A DNA stretch of 64,000 nt from Sphingopyxis sp. (GTDB lineage: Bacteria; Pseudomonadota; Alphaproteobacteria; Sphingomonadales; Sphingomonadaceae): assembly GCF_016793825.1 (NCBI RefSeq), contig NZ_JAEULM010000048.1, positions 1 through 64,000 on the forward strand, written 5' to 3'. The first letter of the stretch is position 1. The number at the start of each line of letters is the position of its first letter. The notes below the pieces were generated by a model. The model ran no database searches, was not told where the DNA came from, and was given only the letters and a program-made list of their open reading frames with translations. The translations under genes and the position numbers were made by a program. This document shows positions 1 through 7,929 of this stretch, piece by piece.

Positions 1-234
1 CGGCACGACTTCGATCGACGCGACGAGCGCGCCGCGCGTGACGACGCCCTGGACCAAGCCATCGAGGTCGACTTCCTCGATATGCACCTTGCCGTTGTTG
101 ACGGTATCGACGACGTGCTGGCTGACGTCGACGCCGGTCACTTTGCTGCCCGAGCGCGCGATCAGCGCGGCGGTCGGCAGGCCGATATAGCCGAGGCCGA
201 GAACGGTAACCGTCTGGTCGCTATCGATGGGCAC
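1..234 (-). CDS. wecC: UDP-N-acetyl-D-mannosaminuronate dehydrogenase, N-terminal part (runs off the left edge)
   Basis: Only the first 78 codons are in the window. The family oxidises UDP-ManNAc to UDP-ManNAcA for surface polysaccharides, using NAD. The visible part begins with a Rossmann dinucleotide loop (VLGLGYIGLPTAALIA, about residues 10-25) followed by the strand VTGVDVS, as in UDP-sugar dehydrogenases. The start is GTG at 234; the same frame has a TAG two codons upstream, so it cannot begin much earlier. It overlaps the end of the wecB remnant by 14 bases, the usual arrangement for a wecB-wecC pair. WecC specifically, rather than another nucleotide-sugar dehydrogenase, is inferred from that neighbour. 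Confidence 0.8.
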   Translation of the reverse strand, partial: MPIDSDQTVTVLGLGYIGLPTAALIARSGSKVTGVDVSQHVVDTVNNGKVHIEEVDLDGLVQGVVTRGALVASIEVVP

Positions 235-955
235 GCGCTACAATCTCCGCAATTCTTGTTGCCGCGCGGCCGTCCCCGAAAGGATTATGCGCGCGAGCCA
301 TGGCACTATAGGCGCCTTCATCGTCCAAAAGGCTGAAAATTTCCGAAACGATGCGATTTTTGTCGGTGCCGACGAGCCGGGCGGTGCCGGCCTCGATGCC
401 CTCAGGTCGCTCGGTCGTTTCGCGCATGACCAGTACCGGCTTGCCGAGCGATGGCGCTTCCTCCTGCACCCCGCCGCTGTCGGTAAGGACGAGCGTCGAG
501 GCGCCGAGCAGGCGAACGAAGTGCGGATAGTCGAGCGGGTCGATCAGCGCGACATTGGCAAGGCTGCCCAGAATGGGCTCCATGGCGTTTCGCACATGCG
601 GGTTCGGGTGGACAGGGAAGATCACCGCGACATCGGGGCGGGCGGCAATGCCGGCGATGGCATCGGCGATCGCCTTCATTCCGTCGCCGAAATTCTCCCG
701 CCGGTGCGAGGTGACGGCGATAATCCGCTTGCCGACAAAACGGCCCAGTAGCGGATCGAGTGCGGCGGCCAGCGCCGGCTCTTCATCGATCCGCGCCTTG
801 GTCGCGAGCAGCGCGTCGATGACGGTGTTGCCGGTGATGTGGATCCGGTCTGATGAGACATTCTCGGCGCGCAGTGCCGCGCCGGCGGTTTCGGTGGGGG
901 CGAAATGCAGGTCGGCGACCGCGCCGGCCACCTTGCGATTCACCTCTTCCGGGGA
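221..955 (-). pseudogene. wecB: UDP-N-acetylglucosamine 2-epimerase, 5'-truncated remnant
   Basis: The last ~243 codons are clearly the C-terminal part of a non-hydrolysing UDP-GlcNAc 2-epimerase: HFAPTETA, ITGNTVIDALL, TSHRRENFG, PVHPNP, LTDSGGVQEEAPSLGKPVL and RETTERPE are all present. The family is about 370-380 residues and begins with a GTRPE-type Rossmann segment. None of that, nor the middle of the N-terminal domain, is found in any frame between 955 and the tRNA at 1168. The reading frame stays open to about 1090, but that stretch (starting MCERSARTF) looks unrelated. Homology starts abruptly at PEEVNRK near 952. About 150 residues are therefore lost, and the product should be inactive. 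The boundary is approximate. Confidence 0.8.
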
Positions 956-1167
956 ACCTGAGGTCACGAGGCGGGCCGCTAGCAGAGCTTTTTGCGCGCT
1001 GCAATCGGATACAGTGTCGCCGGAGCCCATGCAAAGTCGGGCTCGGCACAAAATCGTCCGTGCGAAGGTCCGCGCGGATCGTTCGCACATGGAGGGCCGA
1101 AACGCCGACGATCGGCGGGCCGCGTCGGCGAGAACCCAGGATAACCGTCTGGTAACGGGATATCGCG

Positions 1168-1243
1168 TGGTGCCGACTGTCAGACTCGAACTGACGACCT
1201 ACCGCTTACAAGGCGGTTGCTCTACCAACTGAGCTAAGCCGGC
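1168..1243 (-). tRNA. tRNA-Thr (anticodon TGT)
   Basis: Read on the minus strand, this is a 76-base cloverleaf with an encoded CCA. The acceptor arm GCCGGCT pairs with AGTCGGC (one G-T wobble). The D arm contains AGCTCAGTTGGTAGAGC. The anticodon loop CTTGTAA gives anticodon TGT (threonine). The T arm has the GTTCGAGTC box. Its 3' end points at the truncated wecB, which fits use of this tRNA as an integration site, but no integrase is visible on that side. Confidence 0.95.
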
Positions 1244-1315
1244 GCCCGGCCCCCCTAAGCATTTTTCGGCCGAATGGAAACATCTGACATCGCAAAATGC
1301 CGACGCCGCGAAATC

Positions 1316-2203
1316 CTATATGATGCCGAAGGTCCAGCTTTCGGTGACGGCCAGCGGGTCGGTAAGCGGCGCGGGCGCCCAGTGGGCATCGTCATCCGCG
1401 ATCGCGCGCAGCCAGGCGGCGGTCAGCAGCGCGTCGCTGGCATGGTCGCTTACCGGCCCCTCGATGCCCGCGCGCGGCGACCCGAGTACGGCCAGCGCGG
1501 CGTCGAGCGCCTTGCCGTGGTGAATCTTGCTGCGGCCCGGCGCCATGCCCGCGGCGCGCGCGGCGAGGCTGGTGTAGATTTCGACGAGCAGCGGACCGTT
1601 TGCGGGGACGGGATCGAGCGGCCAAAGCGGGATGCAACCGCGCAGGCGGTGGAGCAGCCGCATGCCGGCGAGGCTGGCCTTGCCCACCTGCGCCGCGCCG
1701 ACGAGGTTGAAGTTGCTGACGCTCGCCGCCTGTTTCGTCGCGCGCTGATGACGCTCGACGACGCGCAGCCGGCCCGAGCCGGGCTCGTACAGGTCGCCGG
1801 CCTCGCCCGGCCCCTCGCGCGAACGCCCGTGACGAAAATGGCGGCGCGCCTCGGGGTGGGCAAGGAACCCGCCGATTTCATAGTGCGGATCGTGCGCCGC
1901 CAGCCGTTCGACCAGCGCCCATAGCGCGACCATATCGGCCGGACTCTCCGTCCATTCGGGAAAATAGGCGCCGCGGTCGGCGAAGGCGAACGCGGAGGAA
2001 AAATCAAAGCCGATCAGCATGTCGGCGCCGGACGCCGCAACCGCTTCCAGCCACGCCAGGATTTCGGCGCGCGACCAGACATGGCCGGGGCGCACCAAGG
2101 CCGGCGCGGCGGCTCCGCTCGCCACCGCGAGCGTGATACCGCGCTGGCGAAGCCCGCGCGCGCCCGACCAGTCGAGGGCGGCGAAATGGGTGAAGCGGCG
2201 CAT
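1316..2203 (-). CDS. Conserved hypothetical protein, possible DUF429-like RNase H-fold protein
   Basis: This is a 295-residue protein with no signal peptide or membrane segment. It opens with FAALDWSGA and has GADMLIGFDFSSAF near residue 60. Such early aspartates in beta strands recall the DUF429/RNase H-like fold, and a late acidic helix (SDHASDALLTAAWLRA) would fit the same fold. The assignment is tentative and no substrate is suggested. The start ATG follows AGGG on the minus strand. It is divergent from the Fe-S carrier gene, so a promoter region of about 60 bases is shared. Confidence 0.65.
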   Translation of the reverse strand: MRRFTHFAALDWSGARGLRQRGITLAVASGAAAPALVRPGHVWSRAEILAWLEAVAASGADMLIGFDFSSAFAFADRGAYFPEWTESPADMVALWALVERLAAHDPHYEIGGFLAHPEARRHFRHGRSREGPGEAGDLYEPGSGRLRVVERHQRATKQAASVSNFNLVGAAQVGKASLAGMRLLHRLRGCIPLWPLDPVPANGPLLVEIYTSLAARAAGMAPGRSKIHHGKALDAALAVLGSPRAGIEGPVSDHASDALLTAAWLRAIADDDAHWAPAPLTDPLAVTESWTFGII

Positions 2204-2266
2204 AGCGTCGCCCTAGCGCATGGCAATCATCTTGCACAAAGGCGCATTGCGTCCCACATGCGCCCC

Positions 2267-2845
2267 ATGCTGATCGAAACCGAATCGACGCCCAATCCCG
2301 CGACGCTGAAATTCCTGCCCGGGCGGGCGGTGATGGAGGCCGGAACCCGCGATTTTGCAAGCCCTGAAGAGGCCGAGGCTTCGCCGCTCGCAACCGCGCT
2401 TTTTGCGCTGGGCGACGTGACCGGCGTTTTCTTCGGGCGCGACTTCGTGTCGGTGACGATCGCGCCGGGCGCCGAATGGGCGGACGCGAAGCCCGACGTA
2501 CTCGGCATCGTGATGGATCATTTCCTGGCCGATATGCCGTTGTTCCATCCCGCCAGCGCTGCCGGCATTTCGGTGCCGGGCGACGATGAGGGCGGCTTCG
2601 CCGACGACCCCGCCGACGCGGACATTGTCGAACAGATCAAGGAACTGATCGAAACGCGCGTTCGCCCGGCGGTGGCGAACGACGGCGGCGACATTGTCTA
2701 TCGCGGTTTCGACAAGGGGAATGTCTATCTCAAGATGCAGGGCGCCTGTTCCGGCTGCCCCTCCTCGACCGCGACGCTGAAGAATGGCATCGAGTCGCTG
2801 CTTAAACATTATGTTCCCGAAGTGACGGCCGTCCACGCCGTCTGA
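2267..2845 (+). CDS. NifU-family (Nfu) Fe-S cluster carrier
   Basis: This 192-residue protein has an Nfu N-terminal domain (ETESTPNPATLKFLPG at the start, typical of mitochondrial/alphaproteobacterial Nfu) and a C-terminal NifU domain with the cluster-binding CSGCPSS (Cys161, Cys164). Nfu proteins accept assembled Fe-S clusters and pass them to apo-enzymes in the cytoplasm; here MiaB, encoded 4 kb downstream, would be a plausible client. ATG 2267 is preferred because family homology begins there; an in-frame ATG lies three codons upstream at 2258. It heads a same-strand run of housekeeping genes. Confidence 0.9.
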   Translation: MLIETESTPNPATLKFLPGRAVMEAGTRDFASPEEAEASPLATALFALGDVTGVFFGRDFVSVTIAPGAEWADAKPDVLGIVMDHFLADMPLFHPASAAGISVPGDDEGGFADDPADADIVEQIKELIETRVRPAVANDGGDIVYRGFDKGNVYLKMQGACSGCPSSTATLKNGIESLLKHYVPEVTAVHAV

Positions 2846-2869
2846 CCTCTATTTTCAGGAGATATGCCG

Positions 2870-3463
2870 ATGAGCGAGCCGCTTTCCGACAGCGCCCTCG
2901 ACCAGCTCTTTCGCACAGCGCGCACGTACAACGGCTATCTCGATCAGCCGGTATCCGAGGCGCAGCTTCACGCGATCTGGGATCTGGTCAAATTTGGGCC
3001 GACCAGCGCCAACGCGCTGCCCGCGCGCATCATCTGGTGCGTTTCGGACGAATCGAAGCAAAAGCTCGCGGCGCTCGCGCTGCCCGCAAACGGGCAAAAG
3101 ATCCTGAGTGCGCCGGTCACCGCGATCATCGGCATGGACACCGAATTTTTCGAACATCTGCCGGAATTTTTCCCGCACACCGATGCGCGGAGCTGGTTCA
3201 AGGGCAATGAGGCGCTGGCGCATGCGACGGCGTTCCGCAATTCCAGCCTGCAGGGCGCCTATTTCATCATGGCCGCGCGCGCTCTCGGTCTCGATACCGG
3301 ACCGATGTCGGGTTTCAACAACGACGCGGTGGACGCTGCCTTTTTTGCCGATACCCCAGCCGTGAAGAGCAATTTCATTTCGACGCTCGGCTATGGCGAT
3401 CCCGCGACCATTTTCGAACGCAGTCCGCGTCCGGGTTTCGAGCGTTTCAACCGCATTGTCTGA
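2870..3463 (+). CDS. Nitroreductase-family protein, RutE/HadB-like (probable malonic semialdehyde reductase)
   Basis: This 197-residue FMN-dependent oxidoreductase matches the RutE/YdfG-associated group: RTYNGYLDQPVSE near the N terminus, KFGPTSANALPARI (FMN-binding loop), SLQGAYFIMAARALGLDTGPMSGF, and a C-terminal FERSPRPGFER. Family members reduce 3-oxopropanoate or similar aldehydes, or nitro compounds, with NAD(P)H. No other rut genes are present, so the physiological substrate is open. Of two in-frame ATGs, 2870 is chosen because AGGAG (2857-2861) lies 8 bases upstream of it; the one at 2864 would be only 2 bases from the ribosome site. Confidence 0.85.
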   Translation: MSEPLSDSALDQLFRTARTYNGYLDQPVSEAQLHAIWDLVKFGPTSANALPARIIWCVSDESKQKLAALALPANGQKILSAPVTAIIGMDTEFFEHLPEFFPHTDARSWFKGNEALAHATAFRNSSLQGAYFIMAARALGLDTGPMSGFNNDAVDAAFFADTPAVKSNFISTLGYGDPATIFERSPRPGFERFNRIV

Positions 3464-4079
3464 ACGAACGCTCGTCATCGATAGCGCCAGCGAGGCCTGT
3501 TCGGTGGCGCTGGTCGACGACGGGGGCGTCGTCGATTTCCGGCACGAGGTGATTGGCCGTGGCCATGCCGAGCGGCTTGTTCCCCTGATCGCGGAGCTTG
3601 TCGGCGGCGGCCGTGCCGCGTCGATCGCGGTTGGTTGCGGGCCGGGAAGCTTTGCCGGCGTGCGCATCGGCGTCGCCGCAGCGCGGGCGCTGGCGCTCGG
3701 CTGGGGCATTCGCGCTTCGGGCTTTTCGACGCCGGCGCTCGTCGCGGCGGGCGCCGCGGAGGAGATCGTCGCCGCCGGCGGAGCGCTCGTGGTGATGGAA
3801 GGCGGGCACGGTCAGTGGTTCGTTCAACCCTTCGCGGCCGATCTCGCCCCCAGGGGCGACGTGCAATCGGCGTTTCCGGACGACGCGATCCGCGCCGATG
3901 ATATCCTGATCATCGGCAACCGTGCGGACGATTTCGTCGCGCGGCGCGGTGGGGGCAGGGCGCTCTCCCGGCTTCCCGACGCGCGCGCCTTCGCGCGTCT
4001 GCCCGCCGCCGCGCTGTTCGGCGCGCCCCGCCCGATCTACGGGCGGGCGCCCGACGCCAAACCGATGGCGCCCGCATGA
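3456..4079 (+). CDS. tsaB: tRNA threonylcarbamoyladenosine biosynthesis protein TsaB
   Basis: TsaB is the partner of TsaD and TsaE in making t6A37 on ANN-decoding tRNAs. The 207-residue product begins RTLVIDSASEACSVAL (ASKHA phosphate loop) and carries the family signature VGCGPGSFAGVRIGVAAARAL around residue 60. The likely start is TTG 3456, which overlaps the end of the nitroreductase gene by 8 bases. An earlier start would add a tail lying wholly inside that gene. The stop overlaps rimI by 4 bases (ATGA), the usual tsaB-rimI coupling. Confidence 0.9.
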   Translation: MSERTLVIDSASEACSVALVDDGGVVDFRHEVIGRGHAERLVPLIAELVGGGRAASIAVGCGPGSFAGVRIGVAAARALALGWGIRASGFSTPALVAAGAAEEIVAAGGALVVMEGGHGQWFVQPFAADLAPRGDVQSAFPDDAIRADDILIIGNRADDFVARRGGGRALSRLPDARAFARLPAAALFGAPRPIYGRAPDAKPMAPA

Positions 4080-4558
4080 CGGTCGGCGACGTTCGCCTTG
4101 CCACCGCGCGGATCGGTGACCTTTCGGCCATCATGCGCGTGATGGAGGCGGCTTTCGACCCCGCGTATGGCGAGGCGTGGAGTACCGCGCAGCTTTTGAC
4201 CCTTTTTGCGCTGCCCTCGGCGCGCGTGTGCCTTGCGTGGGATGGCGACCGTCCTTGCGGCTTTTCCGCGGCCCGGATCGCGGGCCCGGAAAGCGAGCTG
4301 TTGTTGCTAGCGGTCGATCCCGTTCGTCGGGGATCGGGCGTCGGCGCCGCGCTGATGGACGATTGGCAGGCGTGGGCAAAGGCTGCGGGCGCCGAGGACT
4401 TTTTCCTTGAAATGCGGGCGGACAATGACGCGATTCACCTATATCGCAGCGTCGGATTTTCCGAATGCGGTCGCCGCCCGGCCTATTATCGCGGCGGCGA
4501 TGGCGTGATTCGCGATGCGATTACGATGCGACGCTCAAACGCGGCCGTGAAAGAATAG
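4076..4558 (+). CDS. rimI: Ribosomal protein S18-alanine N-acetyltransferase (GNAT)
   Basis: This is a 160-residue single-domain GNAT enzyme. The acetyl-CoA pyrophosphate loop reads VRRGSGVGAALM (Q/R-x-x-G-x-G/A pattern), preceded by LLLLAVDP and followed by FFLEMRADNDAIHLYRSVGF, the typical RimI beta-5/alpha-4 stretch. Position directly after tsaB with a 4-base overlap supports RimI over a generic acetyltransferase. The C-terminal tail is slightly longer than in E. coli RimI. Confidence 0.88.
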   Translation: MTVGDVRLATARIGDLSAIMRVMEAAFDPAYGEAWSTAQLLTLFALPSARVCLAWDGDRPCGFSAARIAGPESELLLLAVDPVRRGSGVGAALMDDWQAWAKAAGAEDFFLEMRADNDAIHLYRSVGFSECGRRPAYYRGGDGVIRDAITMRRSNAAVKE

Positions 4559-4692
4559 GCATCAATTCAAGGAATGATCGCAAAATTGTTGCAAGAATAC
4601 ATCCGAAATGGCATTAATGGGTCCGGATCGCAGCAATCTCTTATATTTACCTCCGATGTTTCAATGCCAATCCCGTAAGGATCAATAGTATC

Positions 4693-5124
4693 ATGGCCGA
4701 ACAATCCGATACAAACGAGATGCTGGTTACGTTGACCGCCGATATTGTCGCGGCGCATGTCAGCAACAACAGCGTGGCGATTTCCGACCTCGCGATCCTG
4801 ATCAACAACGTCCATGCGGCGCTGTCGAACCTCGGCGAAAAGCCGGTGGTGGAGGAAAAGCTGGTTCCCGCCGTGTCCATCCGCTCTTCGGTGAAGCCCG
4901 ACTTCATCATCTGTCTGGAGGATGGCAAGAAGCTGAAGATGCTGCGCCGCCATCTGATGACGCATTACGGGATGACCCCTGACGACTATCGCGCGAAATG
5001 GGGTCTGCCGGCGGATTATCCGATGGTCGCGCCGAACTATGCCGAACGACGTCGCGCGTTGGCCAAGGAAATCGGCCTTGGCACGAAGGGGCGCGGCGGC
5101 GGCCGTAAGCGCCGCAAGCCTTAA
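4693..5124 (+). CDS. mucR: MucR/Ros-family zinc-finger transcriptional regulator
   Basis: The 143-residue protein has the MucR layout: an acidic N-terminal dimerisation region, then the DNA-binding domain with VKPDFIICLEDGKKLKMLRRHL, MTHYGMTPDDYRAKWGLP and DYPMVAPNYAERR. The zinc-finger positions are Cys74, His87 and His91, with Asp77 where classical Ros has its second cysteine. The C terminus is very basic (RGGGRKRRKP). MucR proteins are H-NS-like silencers of AT-rich promoters that control envelope and motility genes. AAGGATC precedes the ATG. The 134-base upstream gap is AT-rich and could carry MucR autoregulatory sites; none can be defined by eye. Confidence 0.9.
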   Translation: MAEQSDTNEMLVTLTADIVAAHVSNNSVAISDLAILINNVHAALSNLGEKPVVEEKLVPAVSIRSSVKPDFIICLEDGKKLKMLRRHLMTHYGMTPDDYRAKWGLPADYPMVAPNYAERRRALAKEIGLGTKGRGGGRKRRKP

Positions 5125-5257
5125 ATCCTCGGTTGGCATGCAGACCCGGGGCAACGCGAGGGCGGCGCCAGGCGGAGCCGCCCTTGTCCTCGGCGCGGGG
5201 CATGCCTATACAGTTTCAAGAACAAAGATATGACTGCGCTCAGCAGGAAAGGCCCGC

Positions 5258-5680
5258 ATGTCCGGTTCCATCGACCTTGAAGCTTTGTGTCACGAAAAAG
5301 GGCTGCGCATTACCGAGCAGCGCCGCATCATCGCTCGTGTGATCTCGGATTCCGAGGATCATCCCGACGTCGAAACGCTCTATGAGCGGGCGTCGAAGGT
5401 TGACAGCGGCATCTCGATCGCGACCGTCTATCGCACCGTCCGCCTGTTCGAAGAGGCGGGGATTCTCGATCGCCACGACTTCGGCGACGGTCGCTCGCGA
5501 TACGAGGCGGCGCCCGAGGCGCATCACGACCATCTGATCGACGTCGAAACCGGCAAGGTCATCGAGTTCGTCGATCCCGAACTCGAAGCGTTGCAGCGCG
5601 TGATTGCCGAACGGCTTGGCTTCCGCCTCGTCGATCATCGCATGGAGCTTTATGGCGTCCGGCTCGACCGCAAGGATTGA
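5258..5680 (+). CDS. fur: Fur-family transcriptional regulator (Fur/Mur type)
   Basis: A 140-residue Fur-family repressor. The winged-helix domain covers residues 1-80 (LRITEQRRIIARVI, SGISIATVYRTVRLFEEAGIL). The metal and dimerisation domain contains HHDHLIDVETGKVIEFVDPELEAL. The CxxC pairs of zinc-stabilised Fur proteins are absent, as in the alphaproteobacterial Fur/Mur group, whose members may sense iron or manganese. The single cysteine is near the N terminus. It starts after AGGAAAGG and overlaps the acyltransferase gene downstream. The Fur-box-like site at 12089 is a plausible target in the same window. Confidence 0.88.
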   Translation: MSGSIDLEALCHEKGLRITEQRRIIARVISDSEDHPDVETLYERASKVDSGISIATVYRTVRLFEEAGILDRHDFGDGRSRYEAAPEAHHDHLIDVETGKVIEFVDPELEALQRVIAERLGFRLVDHRMELYGVRLDRKD

Positions 5681-6539
5681 CCCGGCCGCGCAGCGCGCGG
5701 CGATCGCCGCGGGGCATCCGGCACCGATTTCTCTGCGGGGGAAAGCGCGCATCCTGTGGCGGGTGCTGCTGCTGCTCCTGTTGCTCGTGGCTCTGGTGCC
5801 GCTCCACTATCTCTACCGTATCGTAAGCTATGGTTCGCCGTTTCCAAAACTGTTCCTGTTTCTGGCCGCGCGCATCGCGGGCGCGCGCGTCGTCCGCCAC
5901 GGGACGCCGCTGCGCCGCGACGTCTTCTTCATCTCGAACCATATAAGCTGGGTCGATATCCTGTCGCTTGCGGGGGCCAGCGGCACGGCCTTCGTCGCCA
6001 AGGCCGAACTGGGGCGGGTGCCGGTGATCGGCTGGCTCTGCCGCCTCAACCGCACCGTCTTTGTCAGTCGCGAGGATCGCGGGGGCGTCGCCGACCAGAT
6101 CAACCGGTTGCGCGAAGCGCTTGCCGACAATTGGTCGGTGACGGTCTTTCCGGAAGGCACGACGACCGACGGCCAGTCGCTACTGCCGTTCAAGACGTCG
6201 ATGATGCAGGTGCTGGAGCCGCCGCCGCCCGCGGTCCTCGTCCAGCCGGTGATGCTCGATTATGGCGCGCTTGCCGAATGGATCGGCTGGGTCGGCGGGG
6301 AAGCGGGGATCGACAATGCCAAGCGAATTCTGGCGCGACCGGGCACGTTCAGGCTCGATATCCACTTCCTCGAACCTTTCCACCCGCGCGATTTTCCGGG
6401 GCGCAAGGCGATTACCGCCGAAGCGCGGCGACGGATCGAGGAGGCGCTGGTGGCGAGGCTCGGCAAGCCGCTCCGACCGTTCCCGCACACCGTGGCGCCG
6501 GTGCGGTACGAAGCGCAAGGCGATCAGACCGCCGCATGA
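5652..6539 (+). CDS. 1-acyl-sn-glycerol-3-phosphate acyltransferase (PlsC/LPLAT family)
   Basis: This 295-residue membrane-associated acyltransferase has an N-terminal hydrophobic segment (ILWRVLLLLLLLVALVPL, around residues 35-52). The catalytic NHISWVD follows (HX4D), then FVAKAEL, and the glycerol-phosphate-binding FPEGTTTDG. It should acylate lysophosphatidic acid or an ornithine-type lysolipid on the inner face of the cytoplasmic membrane. ATG 5652 overlaps the end of fur by 29 bases; an upstream start at 5604 lies deeper in fur and adds no recognisable sequence. The substrate is not decidable from sequence. Confidence 0.87.
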   Translation: MASGSTARIDPAAQRAAIAAGHPAPISLRGKARILWRVLLLLLLLVALVPLHYLYRIVSYGSPFPKLFLFLAARIAGARVVRHGTPLRRDVFFISNHISWVDILSLAGASGTAFVAKAELGRVPVIGWLCRLNRTVFVSREDRGGVADQINRLREALADNWSVTVFPEGTTTDGQSLLPFKTSMMQVLEPPPPAVLVQPVMLDYGALAEWIGWVGGEAGIDNAKRILARPGTFRLDIHFLEPFHPRDFPGRKAITAEARRRIEEALVARLGKPLRPFPHTVAPVRYEAQGDQTAA

Positions 6540-6588
6540 CCGGCCGAATCCCCTTCAAATCCGCCGCCACTTCGCCTAACGCGGCCGC

Positions 6589-7929
6589 ATGTCCGTGACC
6601 CCTCCCGCCAAGACCTTCCACGTCAAATCCTTCGGCTGCCAGATGAACGTCTATGACGGCGAGCGCATGGCTGAAATGTTGGGCGCCGAGGGCTATGTCG
6701 CCGCCGCCGAGGGCGCCGATGCCGACCTCGTCGTGCTCAACACCTGCCATATCCGCGAAAAGGCGGCCGAGAAGGTCTATTCGGACATCGGTCGGTTGAA
6801 GCGCGACGATGGCAGCCGCCCGACGATCGCCGTCGCCGGCTGCGTGGCGCAGGCCGAGGGCGCGGAAATCGCGCGCCGGGCGCCGAGCGTCGATATCGTC
6901 GTCGGGCCGCAGGCCTATCACCGCTTGCCCGAACTGCTCGCCAGGGCCGCAACGGGCGAAAAGGCGGTCGATCTCGACATGCCGGTCGAAAGCAAGTTCG
7001 GGGCGCTGCCAAAACGGGCCGGCGGCCAGCGTCCGACCGCCTTCCTGACCGTGCAGGAAGGGTGCGACAAATTCTGCACCTATTGCGTCGTGCCCTATAC
7101 GCGCGGGGCGGAGACAAGCCGGCCCTTCGCCGACCTGATCGCGGAGGCCCGTGCGCTGGTCGCGGGCGGGGTGCGCGAGATCACGCTGCTCGGCCAGAAC
7201 GTCAACGCATGGGATGGCGAGGACGAACGCGGCCGCGCGGTCGGCCTCGACGGCCTGATCCGCGAACTGGCGAAAGAGGATGGGCTCGAACGCATCCGCT
7301 ATACCACCAGCCATCCAAACGACATGACCGACGGGCTGATCGCGGCGCATGGCGAGATCGACAAGCTGATGCCGTTCCTCCACCTGCCGGTGCAGGCGGG
7401 CAGCGACCGCATCCTCGCCGCGATGAACCGCAGCCACAGCGTCGACAGCTATCTTCGGGTGATCGAACGGGTCCGCGCGGTGCGCCCCGATATCGCGATC
7501 TCGGGCGACTTCATCGTCGGTTTTCCGGGGGAGAGCGAGGCGGATTTCGAAGCGACCCTCGATATCGTGCGCCGCACCAACTATGCGATGGCGTACAGCT
7601 TCAAATATTCGCGTCGTCCGGGCACGCCCGCGGCATCGATGGCCGATCAGGTCGACGAAGCGGTGATGAACGCGCGCCTCCAGCGGCTGCAGGCCTTGCT
7701 CAACGAACAGCAGCAGGCGTTCAACGCGGCGACCGTCGGCCGGACGACCCGCCTGCTCCTCGAACGCAAGGGCAAGCTCGATGGTCAGTTGATCGGCAAG
7801 TCGCCCTGGCTTCAGTCGGTTCATGTCATTGCGCCGGGGCTCGCAATCGGCGACATGGTGGATGTCGACATCCTGTCGGCAGGTCCGAACAGTCTGGGCG
7901 CGACGGTGCGCCAATTGCAGGAGGCTTGA
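6589..7929 (+). CDS. miaB: tRNA-2-methylthio-N6-dimethylallyladenosine37 synthase
   Basis: MiaB inserts a methylthio group at C2 of i6A37 in tRNAs reading UNN codons. The 446-residue protein has all three parts: an N-terminal UPF0004 domain with cluster cysteines in FGCQMN (Cys17), [10 protein letters not shown] and [10 protein letters not shown]; a radical-SAM CxxxCxxC in [14 protein letters not shown]; and a C-terminal TRAM domain (about 375-446). LPVQAGSD and [10 protein letters not shown] are further radical-SAM landmarks. No convincing Shine-Dalgarno precedes the ATG. The stop overlaps phoH by one base, the common miaB-phoH pairing. Confidence 0.97.
   Translation: MSVTPPAKTFHVKSFGCQMNVYDGERMAEMLGAEGYVAAAEGADADLVVLNTCHIREKAAEKVYSDIGRLKRDDGSRPTIAVAGCVAQAEGAEIARRAPSVDIVVGPQAYHRLPELLARAATGEKAVDLDMPVESKFGALPKRAGGQRPTAFLTVQEGCDKFCTYCVVPYTRGAETSRPFADLIAEARALVAGGVREITLLGQNVNAWDGEDERGRAVGLDGLIRELAKEDGLERIRYTTSHPNDMTDGLIAAHGEIDKLMPFLHLPVQAGSDRILAAMNRSHSVDSYLRVIERVRAVRPDIAISGDFIVGFPGESEADFEATLDIVRRTNYAMAYSFKYSRRPGTPAASMADQVDEAVMNARLQRLQALLNEQQQAFNAATVGRTTRLLLERKGKLDGQLIGKSPWLQSVHVIAPGLAIGDMVDVDILSAGPNSLGATVRQLQEA

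Noticed and set aside
956-1090. Upstream extension of the wecB reading frame (begins MCERSARTF)
   Set aside because: The frame is open, but nothing resembles the epimerase N-terminal domain, so it is treated as fortuitous sequence upstream of a truncated gene.
2213-2836. Long antisense frame opposite the Nfu gene
   Set aside because: It mirrors the codon pattern of the real gene on the plus strand, which has clear CSGCP motifs; high GC produces such shadows throughout the window.
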